From positions 39,907,924 to 39,971,923 of the forward strand of contig OZ029914.1 in the NCBI GenBank assembly GCA_964023275.1: a DNA stretch of 64,000 nucleotides. The letters are read 5' to 3'. Shown in pieces: positions 44,001 through 56,279 of the stretch (position 1 is the stretch's first letter; each line of letters begins with the position of its first letter). The position numbers were made by a program, and so were the translations under genes. A model generated the notes under the pieces. The model did no database searches. It saw only the letters and a list, made by a program, of their open reading frames with translations, and had not been told where the DNA came from. The DNA comes from Norana najaformis (Eukaryota > Annelida > Clitellata > Crassiclitellata > Hormogastridae).

Positions 44001-47000
44001 AAGTTGTTTGACTATCAGAGAAACGATGGAGCAGTGTATCTAACCATCTGGAATAATGTGGCCGTTTGGTTCGTTACGTATTTCTCTAGAGTTGGGCACA
44101 ACATATGACCTCTCCCTTCGAGCTGCAATTTCAACATTAAAACCTTTGAAATAGATGCTTACGTGTTCAGTAGACATATTAAAAACAGCTTTATTAGCAG
44201 TATTAACAGCTTACTGAATTAACCTTTTGTATATACAATTATTTGATCTGTTTAAAATTACTTTCTCTGCTGCGAGGCAACAATATTGGCTACACTGGTC
44301 TTATTTATGGGTTTAATTGAATAATTGCTTTTGGAAGCACTTTACCCCACTTCGCCATTTGCAATATTCAGAGTTGTATCAGTATTTAATTGGCTATTGT
44401 TGCAAATTAGATGATTGTAATGACTTTCTATTTAATCGTTTGGCGATACGTAATGTCATTGAGAAAACTTACAGTTAATGCCCTTTTAATTCAAAGTCAT
44501 TCTGCAATAAACTTCCTGAATCCCGTCATCAACCCCCTCCATCGCCTCGTAGCCTCATTGCACCTTTGTGAAGTTCCTAAAAGGCTCTAAATAAATAGCC
44601 ACTACATGCATTACGGAGGCACATATACATGTATGCATACATACATATATGTATGCATGCATACGTACATACACATACATACATACATACACACATACAT
44701 ACATACATAAATACATGAATGCATGCATTCATACATATATACATGCACCCACAAACACATATATACATATATACAAACATACATACATATGCACATATGC
44801 ATGCATAGTGCTTTTTTGATTATTCTGTTCCCAAGTACGTAGCTGGCAAGGTCTTTGCATATACCTTAGACACATTCCGCCTTAGCGTCGTACTGGCTCA
44901 TTTGGCCGTGGACTACACTCATCATTATCAACATCAATGGCATGCCCTCTCTGGAACGTAGCCTTTTCCACAATTCTTCGCCATGGTCCCGCTGGGCTGT
45001 CTGTTGTCTGTGTGCATCCCAACGCTCAGTGGGTCAAGATCTGCCTCCTCCGGCTGGGTCCATGTCTGCCTTGACCGTATGATTAGTCTCTTCGAGCTTC
45101 TCAGTGTATTGGATATCATGGATCGTAGCTCTCTAGTGTGGTCCTGTCTGCTAAAGAACCGTGCGAAGTGCCCAAGGCTATAATCGTTGCATCAAAACTA
45201 ACTGTGGAACTTGATTTCGTTCAAAGCCAACGAATAGGCTTGTTTCTTCAACATCGCGTGATAGCACTGTAAAGGAATTGCGATTCTTTAAATACAGTTT
45301 CGTTGTTTTGCATTTCAGTAAGAAGTTTGACACACGCAAAGTAGGGTAAAGAAACCATTTCTGATCGGGGCTAACCTTTAACACGTTTTCGTACTGCAAG
45401 CACAATTGCTATAAGAAGGAATGTACAAAACAACGAGACGGCTATGCTCGCGATGTAGATAGTCGGAATTCTGCCTGTCAAAATCACCATGTAGCAATTA
45501 AAATCAATCAGAATAAAAAAAGCGAGTAAATCCACTAGCCGTGTTGGTTTGAAAATTGACGTGAGAAGCTATTTCATTTTTTTCGACGACAAACATCTCG
45601 ACATGTCGAGATGTTTGGATTAGGCTTACATCATTGAGCTTATTATATTCGTATGATTGTTCTTTCACCTCAACTACTCATTCCTTTAGGGTTTCCAAAC
45701 AAACACCTCAGCTACTGTTACATGAAATTATGTCACTCATATCATGGGAATAGACTGAACTTTTATATTAACAGCCTGTTTATTATTTATCCAATTGGGA
45801 CTTACTAAAGCTAAATATCAATGTTGTTGTAGCAGGTCAGTTAAACATAAGCCCCTCCATTTATAAGCGTTGGGTTACAATAAGCCTCCACTTTAAACTA
45901 CATTGCATTACATTCTAGTGTAGTGTATTACATAACTTATGTGCGTCCCTTCAAAATAGTTTCTCAGGCGTCCGTGCTTACAACACAGCTTCGGCTAAAT
46001 AGAAGAGTTGAAAATATTGCAATTAGGCACTGCTAAAGCAGCCTCGACTTGAGACATGAAGTCGATATAAAACCGTAAACCATTCCCCAGAGTTAAGATG
46101 CGAGACAGAGAAGGCAAGATGCAGCCTGGTACCTGTGCGAGCAAAAGGCACATTTCAACATTGAAAGTATGTATCTACGGTGTACCATACCAGAGATACA
46201 TCATGGAAGTTTTATATTCGATGCACAGTGGATTGTAAGTCAATAAAGAACATCACGCATGGATGGATTCAGAGTCATCAGCAAATTTGAATACTTCGCC
46301 AACCACCTAGTTGCCCTCGTAACACGAACTGCTACCGCCAAGCCTGCACCATGGAAGGTCAGCATAGATAGCCCTGCATAAATCAATCCTAGCAGTCGAA
46401 AATGCAGTGGCAAAAGTATCTCTGACACTAAATTTATTGAACAAAAATAACATGTTACGTCATATTTTATCAAAACATTATAAAATCCTGAAAATGAACT
46501 AAAATAACACGTACCGTCATATTTTATCAAAACATTATAAAATCCTGAAAATCTTTGTAGCAAGTACGAGTATTAAAAATTCCTTTAACTGTCATACTTT
46601 TGACTTTTTTGCAGTTGCCATGCGACAAAAATCTAAAGCTCTTTACAATGCAATGTCCAGTTTTAGTACATTATTTGCAAGATCGAATGGTGGAGAAAAG
46701 ATGGAAGCATGCCTGTTAAGATTTTGCCACCTCAGTGCGACGAATGAAATACTTCATTCCTTCTACTGTTAGTACCTACTGTTAAGACATCTGTGGCTTC
46801 AGCGTTGGTTGACTTACTTTGTACTTTGAATGTGATGTCGGCATAAGATTCAGACATAGAATTTTGGGCTGTACATCTGAAAACATAGGGTTCTACGCGC
46901 ATCATCGAGTGGACGATTTCAATTTGCGATCCCATTCGAATGTAACCTGTGTCTTTACTAGTCCACTTGTATTCAGGTTGTGGGTTTCCCATTGCAGAAC

Positions 47001-48648
47001 ACATCAACTGATCGCCGGAATAGAGAATGTCTCTTTCTGGATGCACTGATACATCTCTCGGACCATCTTAAAGACATTAAATATATTCGATTTTATACTA
47101 ATTCATGTCAATAAAAGTAAATAGTAAAGCGCTAATATTAAATCTTATAATCATGCATTTGGGACATTTAGAATAAGTCTGATCGAAATTTTAATAGTCA
47201 ATCCCAATGCTTATACCTAAGTCTAAAACATCGTGTTTTGCTGATTATTTAATTCATACAAATATCCTCTATATTGTATTCTTCACCATTTTTTGTTTTA
47301 ACTAAATTAATGTTTCAGCTGTACTATAAAAATTATGAAAATTAAACTCACACAGTACGTTAATTTCGGGCGATTTCCATGTGTGATTGTAATCCGGAGT
47401 ATTGTTGTTGACTTTTGTCTTCACTAAAACTTCGCTGGAGTTAAAATAAGTAAGACACTCAAAGCTGATATGGTTGTGGTATGGTTTGGCTAAAATTCGA
47501 AGAGAAACAGTCAGGTTTGCGTAATAATGTGACTCGCTAACATTAACCAAAATGTCATCGTTATTGATTTTCTCTTGTCCAGTAAGTCCAAGTTGTGTCC
47601 ATTCCATGACTGGTCTCCAAAATCCGCCATACGTAACACTACACTGTAGCTGTATATATTCGTTTTCCATCACCGTGACATTTTCCACATTGCAAGTTGG
47701 ATCAGAAGCTGCGGTAAATATGAAAATCAAATTTCATAATTATGTGCTAGCTCCATAGACACTGTATGTTAGCGTACAGCTTATCAGGTTAGTCTTGTCA
47801 GTCGCAACAAAAACGCATTTTAGAATAGCATTATATGAAACAAGTAATCACGATTTTAATCCATCTCTCAGGTAGCGCCGTGTTAGGTAGATACTTTAGT
47901 ATAACGACTTATACAACGAGGAAATAAACAAATTGATCCAAAAAAGTTTGCAAGCCTCAAGAAAACTTCTCAGAAGTGTGGTCTTGTGCTCGAAGATTCA
48001 TTAGGCTATAAGGACTGAACACGACCACGGCAATGCATCGATAGTACATCTTTCAACCTCCTAAACTAATCATTTACTCAGACCGCGAGAATTAAGAAGG
48101 GAGAATTAAGGGCTGACTGGACGCCAGTTGGCCAGGAACGGTCACTTATTATCAAAGCGCTCACCGAGCTAGACCCCATATATATTTCACTCTACATACG
48201 TACTTCGTTGCACCTACCAGCGGTATATTAACAAAACCAAGCGGCCATTGAGTAAAAAAAGTGCCGAGCATTGCTAGCCTGATGGATTGCCTTTTTTAAT
48301 CATAAGAAATGTGAAATTAGCACTTACCGAGTACTATCAAATGACCCCCGATCTCCTCTGTTGTTAGTGCAGTCGAATTAATTGTTGTGCAGTAGTAAAT
48401 TCCTGCATCCCGTAGCTGAACAGAGTTTATAATGAGAGCTTCTCTATTCTGTATCCTTATCATCAAATAATTTGTTGACATATTGCTTCCTGAGGTCTTG
48501 GTTAGAATTTGAGGCGAAGAAGTATTCGGATTTTGGTGATACCAGTCAATATTAAAAGAATCATTTTCAGGAGGTACACATGTTATGAGTACTTTTGTGC
48601 CAGATAGAATTGCGACGTTACCAGGTCCACGTGATTCGCTGGCACCAG
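40847..48648 (-). CDS. Gene E: three-Ig-domain transmembrane receptor with ITIM-type tail (first exon not found)
   Basis: Predicted type I receptor. Exons found are 48648-48328, 47708-47352, 47066-46818, 45474-45376, 42641-42576, 41983-41922 and 41002-40847 (1,310 nt, GT-AG, phases consistent). A signal-peptide exon upstream of 48,648 is required by phase but I could not identify it. Layout: V-type Ig, second Ig with the YGGFWRPVMEW pattern, an I-set-like third Ig, a TM exon, then the tail. Tail tyrosines lie in DEYVNL (YxxL, also YxN), ASYNE, QYVQM (YxxM) and SHYASI (ITIM consensus). Gene D is its close relative but lacks the third Ig exon. The set of motifs suggests SH2-domain recruitment, so an inhibitory or dual-signalling receptor is inferred; no ligand is known. 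Confidence 0.82.
41922..41983 (-). CDS. Gene E tail exon
   Basis: 62 nt between TTTCAG and GTAAAG, entering in phase 1 and leaving in phase 0. NEARDITTTQAAENNASYNE aligns with the 25-codon exon of D, five codons shorter at its end. Confidence 0.82.
42576..42641 (-). CDS. Gene E tail exon with EYVNL
   Basis: 66 nt, phase 1-1, the same size as the VVYVEL exon of D. RIGTQNNNDPDEYVNLFAIG: the tyrosine has L at +3 and N at +2, but D at -2, so it is a weaker ITIM match and a possible GRB2-type site. Confidence 0.83.
42705..43442. mobile_element. hAT-type nonautonomous element (MITE)
   Basis: Inverted termini CAGGGATGGGCA and TGCCCATCCCTG are flanked by a perfect 8-bp target duplication AGGTCAGA (42,697-42,704 and 43,443-43,450). 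The inside has many inverted AATTTGTAATT-type subterminal repeats and no intact frame. The gene D copy of this locus (about 2,815-2,830) is the empty site. Eight-base duplications and these termini are typical of hAT elements. Confidence 0.92.
43480..43560 (-). repeat. CR1-like LINE 3' tail with (TTAC)n end
   Basis: Counterpart of 2,858-2,935 in the duplicated block. Confidence 0.75.
44620..44805. repeat. (CATA)n-rich microsatellite
   Basis: Counterpart of 3,955-4,135 in the duplicated block. The YVCM-type open frames are not genes. Confidence 0.92.
45376..45474 (-). CDS. Gene E transmembrane exon
   Basis: 99 nt between TGACAG and GTTAGC, phase 1-1. IYIASIAVSLFCTFLLIAIV then LAVRKRVK, a basic stop-transfer. 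The same length as in D. Confidence 0.88.
46818..47066 (-). CDS. Gene E third Ig domain exon (I-set-like)
   Basis: 249 nt, phase 1-1, between TTTAAG and GTAAGT. Landmarks: SGDQLMCSAMGNPQPEYKW and PYVFRCTAQNS. It is missing from gene D and unlike the Cys-rich third exon of A-C. Because it is phase-symmetric it can be gained or lost without breaking the frame. Confidence 0.87.
47352..47708 (-). CDS. Gene E second Ig domain exon
   Basis: 357 nt, phase 1-1, between CCGCAG and GTGAGT. IQLQCSVTYGGFWRPVMEW and ISFECLTYF carry the core Cys-Trp-Cys. The C-terminal NHTWKSPEINVL resembles NYIWKSSYGQVL of D. Confidence 0.88.
48328..48648 (-). CDS. Gene E V-type Ig domain exon
   Basis: 321 nt, phase 1-1, between TTTCAG and GTAAGTG. 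Landmarks: VLITC, FNIDWYHQN, LRDAGIYYC, LIVLG. The canonical DxGxYxC signature is intact. No long ATG-initiated frame covers the exon, so it is easy to overlook. Confidence 0.9.
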
Positions 48649-48896
48649 CTGAAATAGATTTAGAACAATCAACTTAATATTGGTTGGCTAACAAAGGCTG
48701 TTCGATTTATAAAGGGTTTCTTTAATTCCTAAGTCTCATGTTCTCTCAGTAGCTTTCATGTTTTATTTAGTATTAGTATAGCATTTATTTCTACCATATG
48801 TATCTGTACATAAGTATTTTTATATAACACAACAAGTTATGCAATGCAATTTGTCAGTACATTCTTATAAATTAACCAAAACGCAATTAGACATTG

Positions 48897-48897
<1 letters not shown>

Positions 48898-48930
<33 letters not shown>

Positions 48931-49480
48931 TGCATTTGTTAACACGCCATATGTCCATCGGCTGAACGAGGAATCGTAGGCGTGGGTGGGTCACAGCGGT
49001 CAGACAACAAAAGCAAGACGATACAAATAGGTCTTCAGTCGCTTTACGAATAGGTCTAGCGAGATATTGTTGTGAGTTATGCAAACAGGAAGACTATTCC
49101 ATATGGCTGGTGCAGAATTACTGAATCCTCGTCGTGAGAAATCAGACCGATAGTCTCTGATGTCAGGGAAGGGTAGAAGGTTTTGTGTTGCTGATCGCAG
49201 AGATTTGGATGGTTGGAAGCGCTGTAAGGAGGATGACAGGTAAGCTGGTTGATTGGTAGAGAGAGTCTTGCGTGTGAGGAGTGCTGTCTTGTAAGTGATT
49301 CTGGAGCTGACAGGCAACCAATGTAGATCTGACAGTATAGGAGTGATGTGGTCAAACCTTCGGGTTCCAGTCACCAGACGGGCTAACGAGTTTTGGACGC
49401 GTTGTAGCTTGGCGATGTTAGATTTTGTAGTGCCGTACAGCAACGAATTACAGTAGTCGAGTTTTGCTCTGACTACGCTA
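48898..49480 (-). mobile_element. CR1-like LINE, 5'-truncated, with 3' (TTAC)n tail
   Basis: The minus-strand frame contains LQRVQNSLARLVTGTRRFDH then ITPILSDLHWLPVSSRI and FSNSAPAIWNSLPV, ending RLKTYLYRLAF. The 3' UTR holds CCGATGGACATATGGCGTG and the TTAC tail at 48,898-48,930. The best-preserved member of this family in the window, just upstream of the gene E Ig exons. Confidence 0.92.
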
Positions 49481-49539
49481 CAAGCGACTGTCTTAATAAG
49501 TTCCGGTGGTAAGCACGATCGAACGTATAAATTTAAAAG

Positions 49540-50565
49540 CTGGTACTGACGCTGTGTTCTTTAAGTGTGTCACATATTCTGACTTTGCTCATATTTAAGT
49601 CAGACCCGAAGATAAATGCACGGCTTTTGTGTGGTAATACGATGCCAGTTTGCCTGAAGTCCAGTTTACCAACCTGAGAGAAATTTTGCTATAATGCAGA
49701 ATGCGAAGACAATGAAATTCATATCCGCCAAATTTGATGTAAGTTGAGAGTGAAATTAAAACCAAATTTATGATGAAAGATTGCGCCTTTGTACGTCAAA
49801 AGTATCAGCTCGGATGGGTATGTTAGGTCCTATTATCTTCTTTGATTTATATCCAATCCTAAAACAACGTCAGCCAAAGACTTAAATCAGTTAGTGTTTT
49901 ATAACGAAATATTAACAAACATCATGATGAAAACATAAATAACCTAATTAAGTATAGCCTAATTTTGTGTTGATCAATTTTGTATTGACCTTACTATAAA
50001 ATCTTGGTTGCTAATTAGATAAACGTATAACACTTCACATAGGTATCAAAGTAGCCACAAAACGACGACATATCATTGTTTAACTTAGTCAGTATTATAT
50101 TAATGAATTGAAAATTTTCATTTAAAATATTGGTGGGGTGTATATTTGATTAGTAAAACTGGAGGGCGTTTGAGTTTATTTAAAAGGCATACCCACCTAA
50201 TAGTTCATCTGCATTTAGAGGATCAAACTATCAGTTATCAGGTGTTTATTTAAAGAAACCTAGTGTACGAGTTTTGCCAAGCCTTTAAAGGTATATTTCT
50301 CAGTTAAAAATTTCCTTAACAGAAGCGGAACATCTTAGGAGAACTCTGTGAAGCTCCCTAAAGTAAATATGGATCGAATTAATCAATCTTTTAAAAACTC
50401 ATGAAAACTCATTTCACTAAAGATTGGACATTCAAATGAACAAGCATAAATCGGGTAATTCAATAATTATAAATTTAAAAGCTAGTACTGCCGTTGTATT
50501 CTTTAAGTGTGTCACATATTCTGACTTTGCTCATATTTAAGTCAGACCCGAAGATAAATGTTTGT
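49540..50565. repeat. Direct repeat pair, ~90 bp each
   Basis: 49,535-49,615 and 50,468-50,562 share 'TATAAATTTAAAAGCT.GTACTG.CG' and 'TTCTTTAAGTGTGTCACATATTCTGACTTTGCTC' onwards to 'CCGAAGATAAATG'. The intervening 0.85 kb shows nothing recognisable. Confidence 0.8.
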
Positions 50566-50569
50566 AACG

Positions 50570-53290
50570 CACTTGAATTTATGGAGACACAAAGTCAACC
50601 TCGATTATTCTTAATACATGACACTAAGACTCAACTGACAGAACTTGCCTTTCTGATGCCTAACATCTTTAAACCTCTTAGTTAAACACACCGAAAATTT
50701 AATATGTCTGAAAAGTTGAAGAACATCCATTTTTTGCTAAATAGTTAATGTGTTTTCCGGAAATTCAGAATACAGATAACAGTGCAGCATCAGACCTTTA
50801 GATCTGTTCCATACATTGCCGTATCTCTATACTTCTATACAGTGCAGTTGTCGCATTTATTCTAATGGTTATAAAACATCATGCACGATTGCATGGTATA
50901 TACGCCTGCTATATTAAGTAATTCTCTGACCACCAGGAAAATAGATCAACGAAGACAGTGTATAAGGTTGGTACTTTAATTAACGTTGGATTTATGAAGT
51001 CTACTACAACATGCAGGGAACCTACATATGTCGATGCGGGAAATCTAATTGTCATATAGCTAGTTATTATAGCCAAACTGTAGTCACGTTATCATCGTTT
51101 GTGTCCCTGTTATTAAACATGCACTGTGGGTAGTCTTAGCTCCTAAAATAATTAAATGTCACTTAAGGCAACTGAAAATACCGTTAGCTAATGGAGCAAA
51201 ATATAAATGCTGCATGTAATACAATACAACACAACAGTAGTTTTAGAGATTGCCCTTCTTCGAAAGTTTAAAAGTGCATAAACGACCATACGACAGAACA
51301 TCGATGACGCTGAGCAACTATGCGCAAATTAAGAACTTATTAAAGGTCTCTACGCAGAATTGGCCACGAGGAGGCTCGAACCCATACTCTCCCCGTTACA
51401 AAACCGAGCTCTCTGGCCATTTTTATGCGATGTTATATGTTCTAGGAAGTTTGATGGAATATCAAACAAACATGGAGTAGGCTTCTGTTGAAAAATCGCA
51501 AGACTACTTGACAGCTAACAAGGAAACCAAACTATACTGCTTAGTGATAGAGACTCTTGTGCATAAACAACTCGCCAGGGTCGTTGCACGGAGCCCGCTG
51601 AACAAGCTTGAACCCGAGCACAAGCTAGAAGATTAGACACTGAGCTTCCTATTACACAGACCACCTGATATAATTATATATCGGCCCACATTCGTTTATG
51701 CATTATAACAAGCATTTTCATTTATTGCTAAACACTGTGCATAAAGTAAATTTTGCATAACCTTTTCACATCGAAGCATATGTTAAATATATTTCCGAAA
51801 AAGCTGACTTAATAACAGCTGTACTAAAAATGAAAATAAAAAATAAAGAGAATGACGGTTACGAAATCTTAGATTGTGTGATAAGTGATGTCTGAAGACG
51901 CACTATCCGAGCAATTTTCGTGCACAGATTTGGTTTGTGCTTCTTTTGCCGGGTTGACGACCTTCGTGATTTATAAAAATTCCATATGCTTGAACTACTA
52001 CTGTATAATAGATTGAGAAAATGGGTGAAGGTGACGTGGTAACGTGGAATTAGGTTGTCCTCATCTGTGAGATCATCCCATTGACGGCGACCTTCTTCAG
52101 ATGCAGTTTCGTGAGCAGAATTCGACTATAGATATATGTCATTTATCTCCGAACTACTGAAGAGCGCTTTCGGAAGGCTGTAGAAAGAATACTTTGTATA
52201 ATAATGCACACATCATACACGCATGTGTATTTTAGTACAAGAGGCGAGGTGGAAAGAGTGTGTCATGGATGGATTGATAGATGGCTGGCTTGCTAGATGG
52301 ACAGATAGACGGATAGAAAGACAGACAAATACATGTAGATAGAATGATATAGAAATGAAAAATAAAGAAAGAACGACTAAATGGAAGATAAATAGACAGA
52401 CCGACAGATATGTCAAAATACAACATAATAAAGAGGCAGAGGCATATAGAGAAAGAAAGCTTCGCCCACATAATTTTTAGAGACGTTGTTCTTTGGTAAA
52501 GGATATCACGGCTGAAGGGAAAACACGACAACCGCAAATTCAACAACTAGAGGAAGCCAGACGGAGACACTGATCGACAGCGGCGAATGTAAAATCGACA
52601 GAAAGACACAGAGATAAAACTACACAGCTACAGTAGAATAGAAAAAGAAAAGAGAAAGCCCGATAGAACCCCTAACAAGTTAATAAAGCCAGTACAAACA
52701 GGAAGCAAATCTGGCAAACAGGCGTGAGCAGGATTTAACTGTACATTAAAGCCAAATGTGATCAAACGCCAAAAAGTGTACATACGCTGCCCAATTTATG
52801 ACACATGATTATATTACGCCTGGCTACCGAGTTTCTGTTTAAGTCTGAGACTTCGGTTAAATACACCATACTTCTCGAATAGTCCACTGTATCTTCACCC
52901 TTATTTTACCCGTTTACATTTTTTACACGTTTATACGCACATAAAATTCTCAATTGAAATCTGAACTGTACCGGGAGAGATAGCTGAATGAACATTTCAG
53001 CTTATCTTAATTGCAGCTCTAGAACTATTAGCTAGCAGAGCTTCCACGTCTTTAAAATGCTATGTCAACTGTGACCCGTTGGGAGAAAGGTACCACAACT
53101 GAGGTGTATATTTACAGAAAAATTCAAGTTTTAATGTTTCTGGGATCATTTTTGCCATCTGAGTTTTTAAATTTTTGACTTATTCTGTAACTAAATAATG
53201 GGGGGCATCAAAGTTTTATTATTGTTGAGAGCTGTCGTTTGTTAAATATCTGCAATTTTCAAAATCGACTCTCTTAAAAGCGCAGGTTTA
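50570..53290. other. Intergenic DNA with SINE copies
   Basis: Contains a minus-strand tRNA-derived SINE (51,250-51,425), a second SINE-family piece (about 51,530-51,605) and otherwise no recognised gene. The missing signal exon of gene E may lie here or between 48,650 and 50,570, but no candidate fitted the expected size, phase and hydrophobicity. Confidence 0.5.
51250..51425 (-). repeat. tRNA-derived SINE copy
   Basis: The minus strand matches the SINE at 22,757-22,950, including GGGTTCGAGCC and 'CATCGATGTTCTGTCGTATGG...GAAGAAGGGCAAT'. Confidence 0.8.
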
Positions 53291-53299
53291 ATTAATCAT

Positions 53300-56160
53300 C
53301 TTTGGACTTTGTATAGAACGGCATTCCAAAAGGCTTGTCGGATAAAACCGTTGCTGGCTAGGTTGATTTTTCCATTCTATCTATTTCGTTTTCTATTTTG
53401 TTCGGTATTTGTTTGATGGTTGTACCTTCATCTGACTAACTCTAGTTTCTTATTCCGTCGTTAGAGCTTACTGTTTGTTTGGTTCGCTGGACACAATGGT
53501 TTCACTTTTAAATACAGAGCATTAAAATAAACCGTTGGTTAGTCAATGTTCAGCTTTCCACAAATGCGACATGGGTTCGATTCCTGAGTGTGATATGTGG
53601 AGTCGACAAGTATTTATAGTAGCCTATAGTGCAATATAGTATCTATAATATAGTGTTTTATGTAGGATAGTGTAAGACATTGTAACATAGCATAACAAAT
53701 AGTAAGTATGGTGCTTTTAGTAAATCATAATACAACAAATATTATATCAATAATTAGTGGAAACTGTAAAATAGTGTACAATAATTAAACACATGGGTGA
53801 ATTCGCAATTCTGGCAGTTTTGACTTTTGGTGCTAAAGAGTTTGCGTGTCTGAATTATTTTTCGCATCCAACACGTATTTACTGCAATTCAAACGGTTTT
53901 TGCCGCATGTTATCGTGACCTTCTGTGACTGGAATGTTCCATCAACAGAGGGAGAATAGGACTCCAGCTGGGCAGTCAAGCCTCACACCGACAGACCTAT
54001 GTACGAAGGACGAAGGGCGAAGAGAGCGGAGCGACACCGCACGTCAACAACGTAATGGCTCAACTAACTACCGACCACCGGGCGACGAATCCCTATCCTG
54101 TGCATATCCGTCAGTTCGAGGAATATCCGGACGCCGCGTCGTGTTCCATCTACGGAGGACTTCTGGACGGTGATACAATGGTGAGCCATTTAGGCCTACT
54201 ATTGGATGAATGTTCTGTTCTTAATGACATTTTACATCGTTAAGTCTAGCGCAGAGAGCTGTTCTGATTAGTTTTTCTTGAAGAAGCGCTATACAAATTT
54301 TTGATTACAGTTACGGTTACATTTAAGCTAAAACTAATCGAATTTATGACAAAATGGACATTTCGTTACAGTGGCCACCATCTTGCAGACATATAGCAAC
54401 TTTTTTTCATGAAATTAAGCCTGCAAATGATGCAGTCATGCAATGTTCAATTAGCTTAAAAATAAAAGGTGTTCAAAATCATTACCCATTTTATTCGTAA
54501 TAGTAATCGTTTAGGCGAGTCTTTTACCTCCTGTATTATAGAAGTTTCCATGTTAGCTTAGATCAGATGCTCCCTTCTCTGTTTAATGCGTGACTACATT
54601 GAAATTACTAGGCTTATTTCCGGAAAAGCTATGGGACTTTTCTTTTTATTTATGAAGAGCTACGAAATGCCCTATTGACTTTTGCTCTATTGTTTGGTCG
54701 TCGCTAATTAGGCCTACTTCAGAGATCTTTTTAAGACCGATCCAGACCGTCATGAAGATGAAAATAAAATTTCCGGTTTAGTCATTGGCGTAAAATGGGT
54801 ATAATTAACAAAAACATTTAAATCTTTAGAGACCCTGATAGCCACGTTTATTGGGACTCATTGGACCCATAGCTATCCATCAGTTTTTAACAACAGGCCA
54901 ATTCGTGCCAGTTATGGAAAGAATGCACATGACTGTACTCTGGGAATTATTGATGCTACGTGTCTTCGGGATTTACATGTACAGTTTTCATAAGGAGGGT
55001 CCTTCTAAAACGACAACCTTCTGACCGTTTTATGGTCTATCTCTTTCAGAAGAAGAAGAGAAAACTCTTCTGAAATCAAGTCAGAAGAAAACTTCATAAG
55101 GGGGCGTGGCTTCAGTTTGTTTACATTTCATATAAACAACATTTTGAATACCGTAATAACTCTCTGCAATACCCCCAAAAAATTCATCTTTGTAAAGTCT
55201 TCATTATTCAACCTACGCGATCATCCTATTACTGCACTCTAGCCCGTCCCCAATCACTACTCACCTGATATTCTCTACCCTATTCATATCCCACATTCCA
55301 CCTGTCTTCTGAAATGACCTTGCATTGACAGCGATCTTCACCGCCCTCCACCCCTTCTGTCGTTCACCCAACATCATTTGTCTGAAGCCCATCCATCTAT
55401 CACTAATCAAGTTTTCAATTAAGGAATGAAATCCCACCTACTCAAGAAATCTTACCCTGATAGTTTTAATCCACCGACTTTCAAACATAAGTACCTTTAC
55501 TGTTTCTCAGTTCTTTCCTCTCAGGGTCTAGTAATCGTAATTGTAAGATTTATACAGCTCCCAACGAACGTTAGGTTGCAGGAACCATCTTATTCACTGC
55601 AGGCACTCAGTCAGAATAAAAACGTGAGGCAAGAAGGGTTCGGTTTCAGGTCAAGACCAAAGAGTCAGGCAGGCAGATACGGTGGATGGCGTTTGGAGTG
55701 GAACCGGAAAGTGAGATAAAGAGAAAAGGAAGAATTGGGATAGGATCCGTAGAAGATGAGTGATTTCAGTTTTGAGTGAAAGATTTGCGCAGAGATTTTA
55801 AGGGGCGAAGTGTCGGTGAGTTCATAGGATGGTTTACATAATTGGTCTCCAGGTAACCAGGTAGTCGGTCTACAGATAACCAAATGTTTTTTCACACATA
55901 TAAACCATCTGATTTTGGGGAAGTGCCCGTGAATGAACTCATGTCCTACTTTTAGGTTATGGATTTTTTGAGCGCTTTTGCTTAGTGGCTATATATAGTT
56001 TTGACTCAAAACTTTTGAGGGGATTTTACTGAAAGCGTCCGTTACAAACTTCCTGTTATTGGACAAACCGTTCATTTTCCATTCTTGATCATGGAATTTT
56101 CTCAAAAATTTAACACAACATTTTTCTCATGTGTCTAACTGAAACTTACTAGAAGAAACG
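53300..56160. other. Gene C 5' flank (duplicate of gene B flank)
   Basis: Similarity to about 29,720-31,850, including the inner half of the inverted-arm sequence (53,300-53,850) and the following 'TTTGCGTGTCTGAATTATTTTTCGC' block. A LINE 3' tail with (TAATCG)n-type start lies at about 55,515-55,690 (related to 15,414-15,610). No gene was seen. Confidence 0.7.
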
Positions 56161-56162
56161 TC

Positions 56163-56168
56163 TATAAA
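56163..56168 (+). promoter_or_regulatory. Putative TATA box of gene C
   Basis: TATAAA 117 nt before the gene C ATG, in register with the box 118 nt before gene B. Confidence 0.55.
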
Positions 56169-56279
56169 ACGTCTAAAAACGCCTTTGGCTTTGAGTTGCC
56201 GTGGCTGAGCAGAGGAGATATCCATTGTGTCAATTTGGTCAAATAAGCAACTTAAAGCAGCATTCTACGTTAATCTACA

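Larger units (their letters stand above)
40510..46010. repeat. Segmental duplication, copy 2 (3' half of gene E)
   Basis: Counterpart of 214-5,500. Differs mainly by the hAT-type insertion at 42,705-43,442. The exon 3' of the duplicated block is more similar between copies than the Ig exons outside it, which fits duplication of only the membrane/tail half or later divergence of the ectodomains. Confidence 0.8.
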
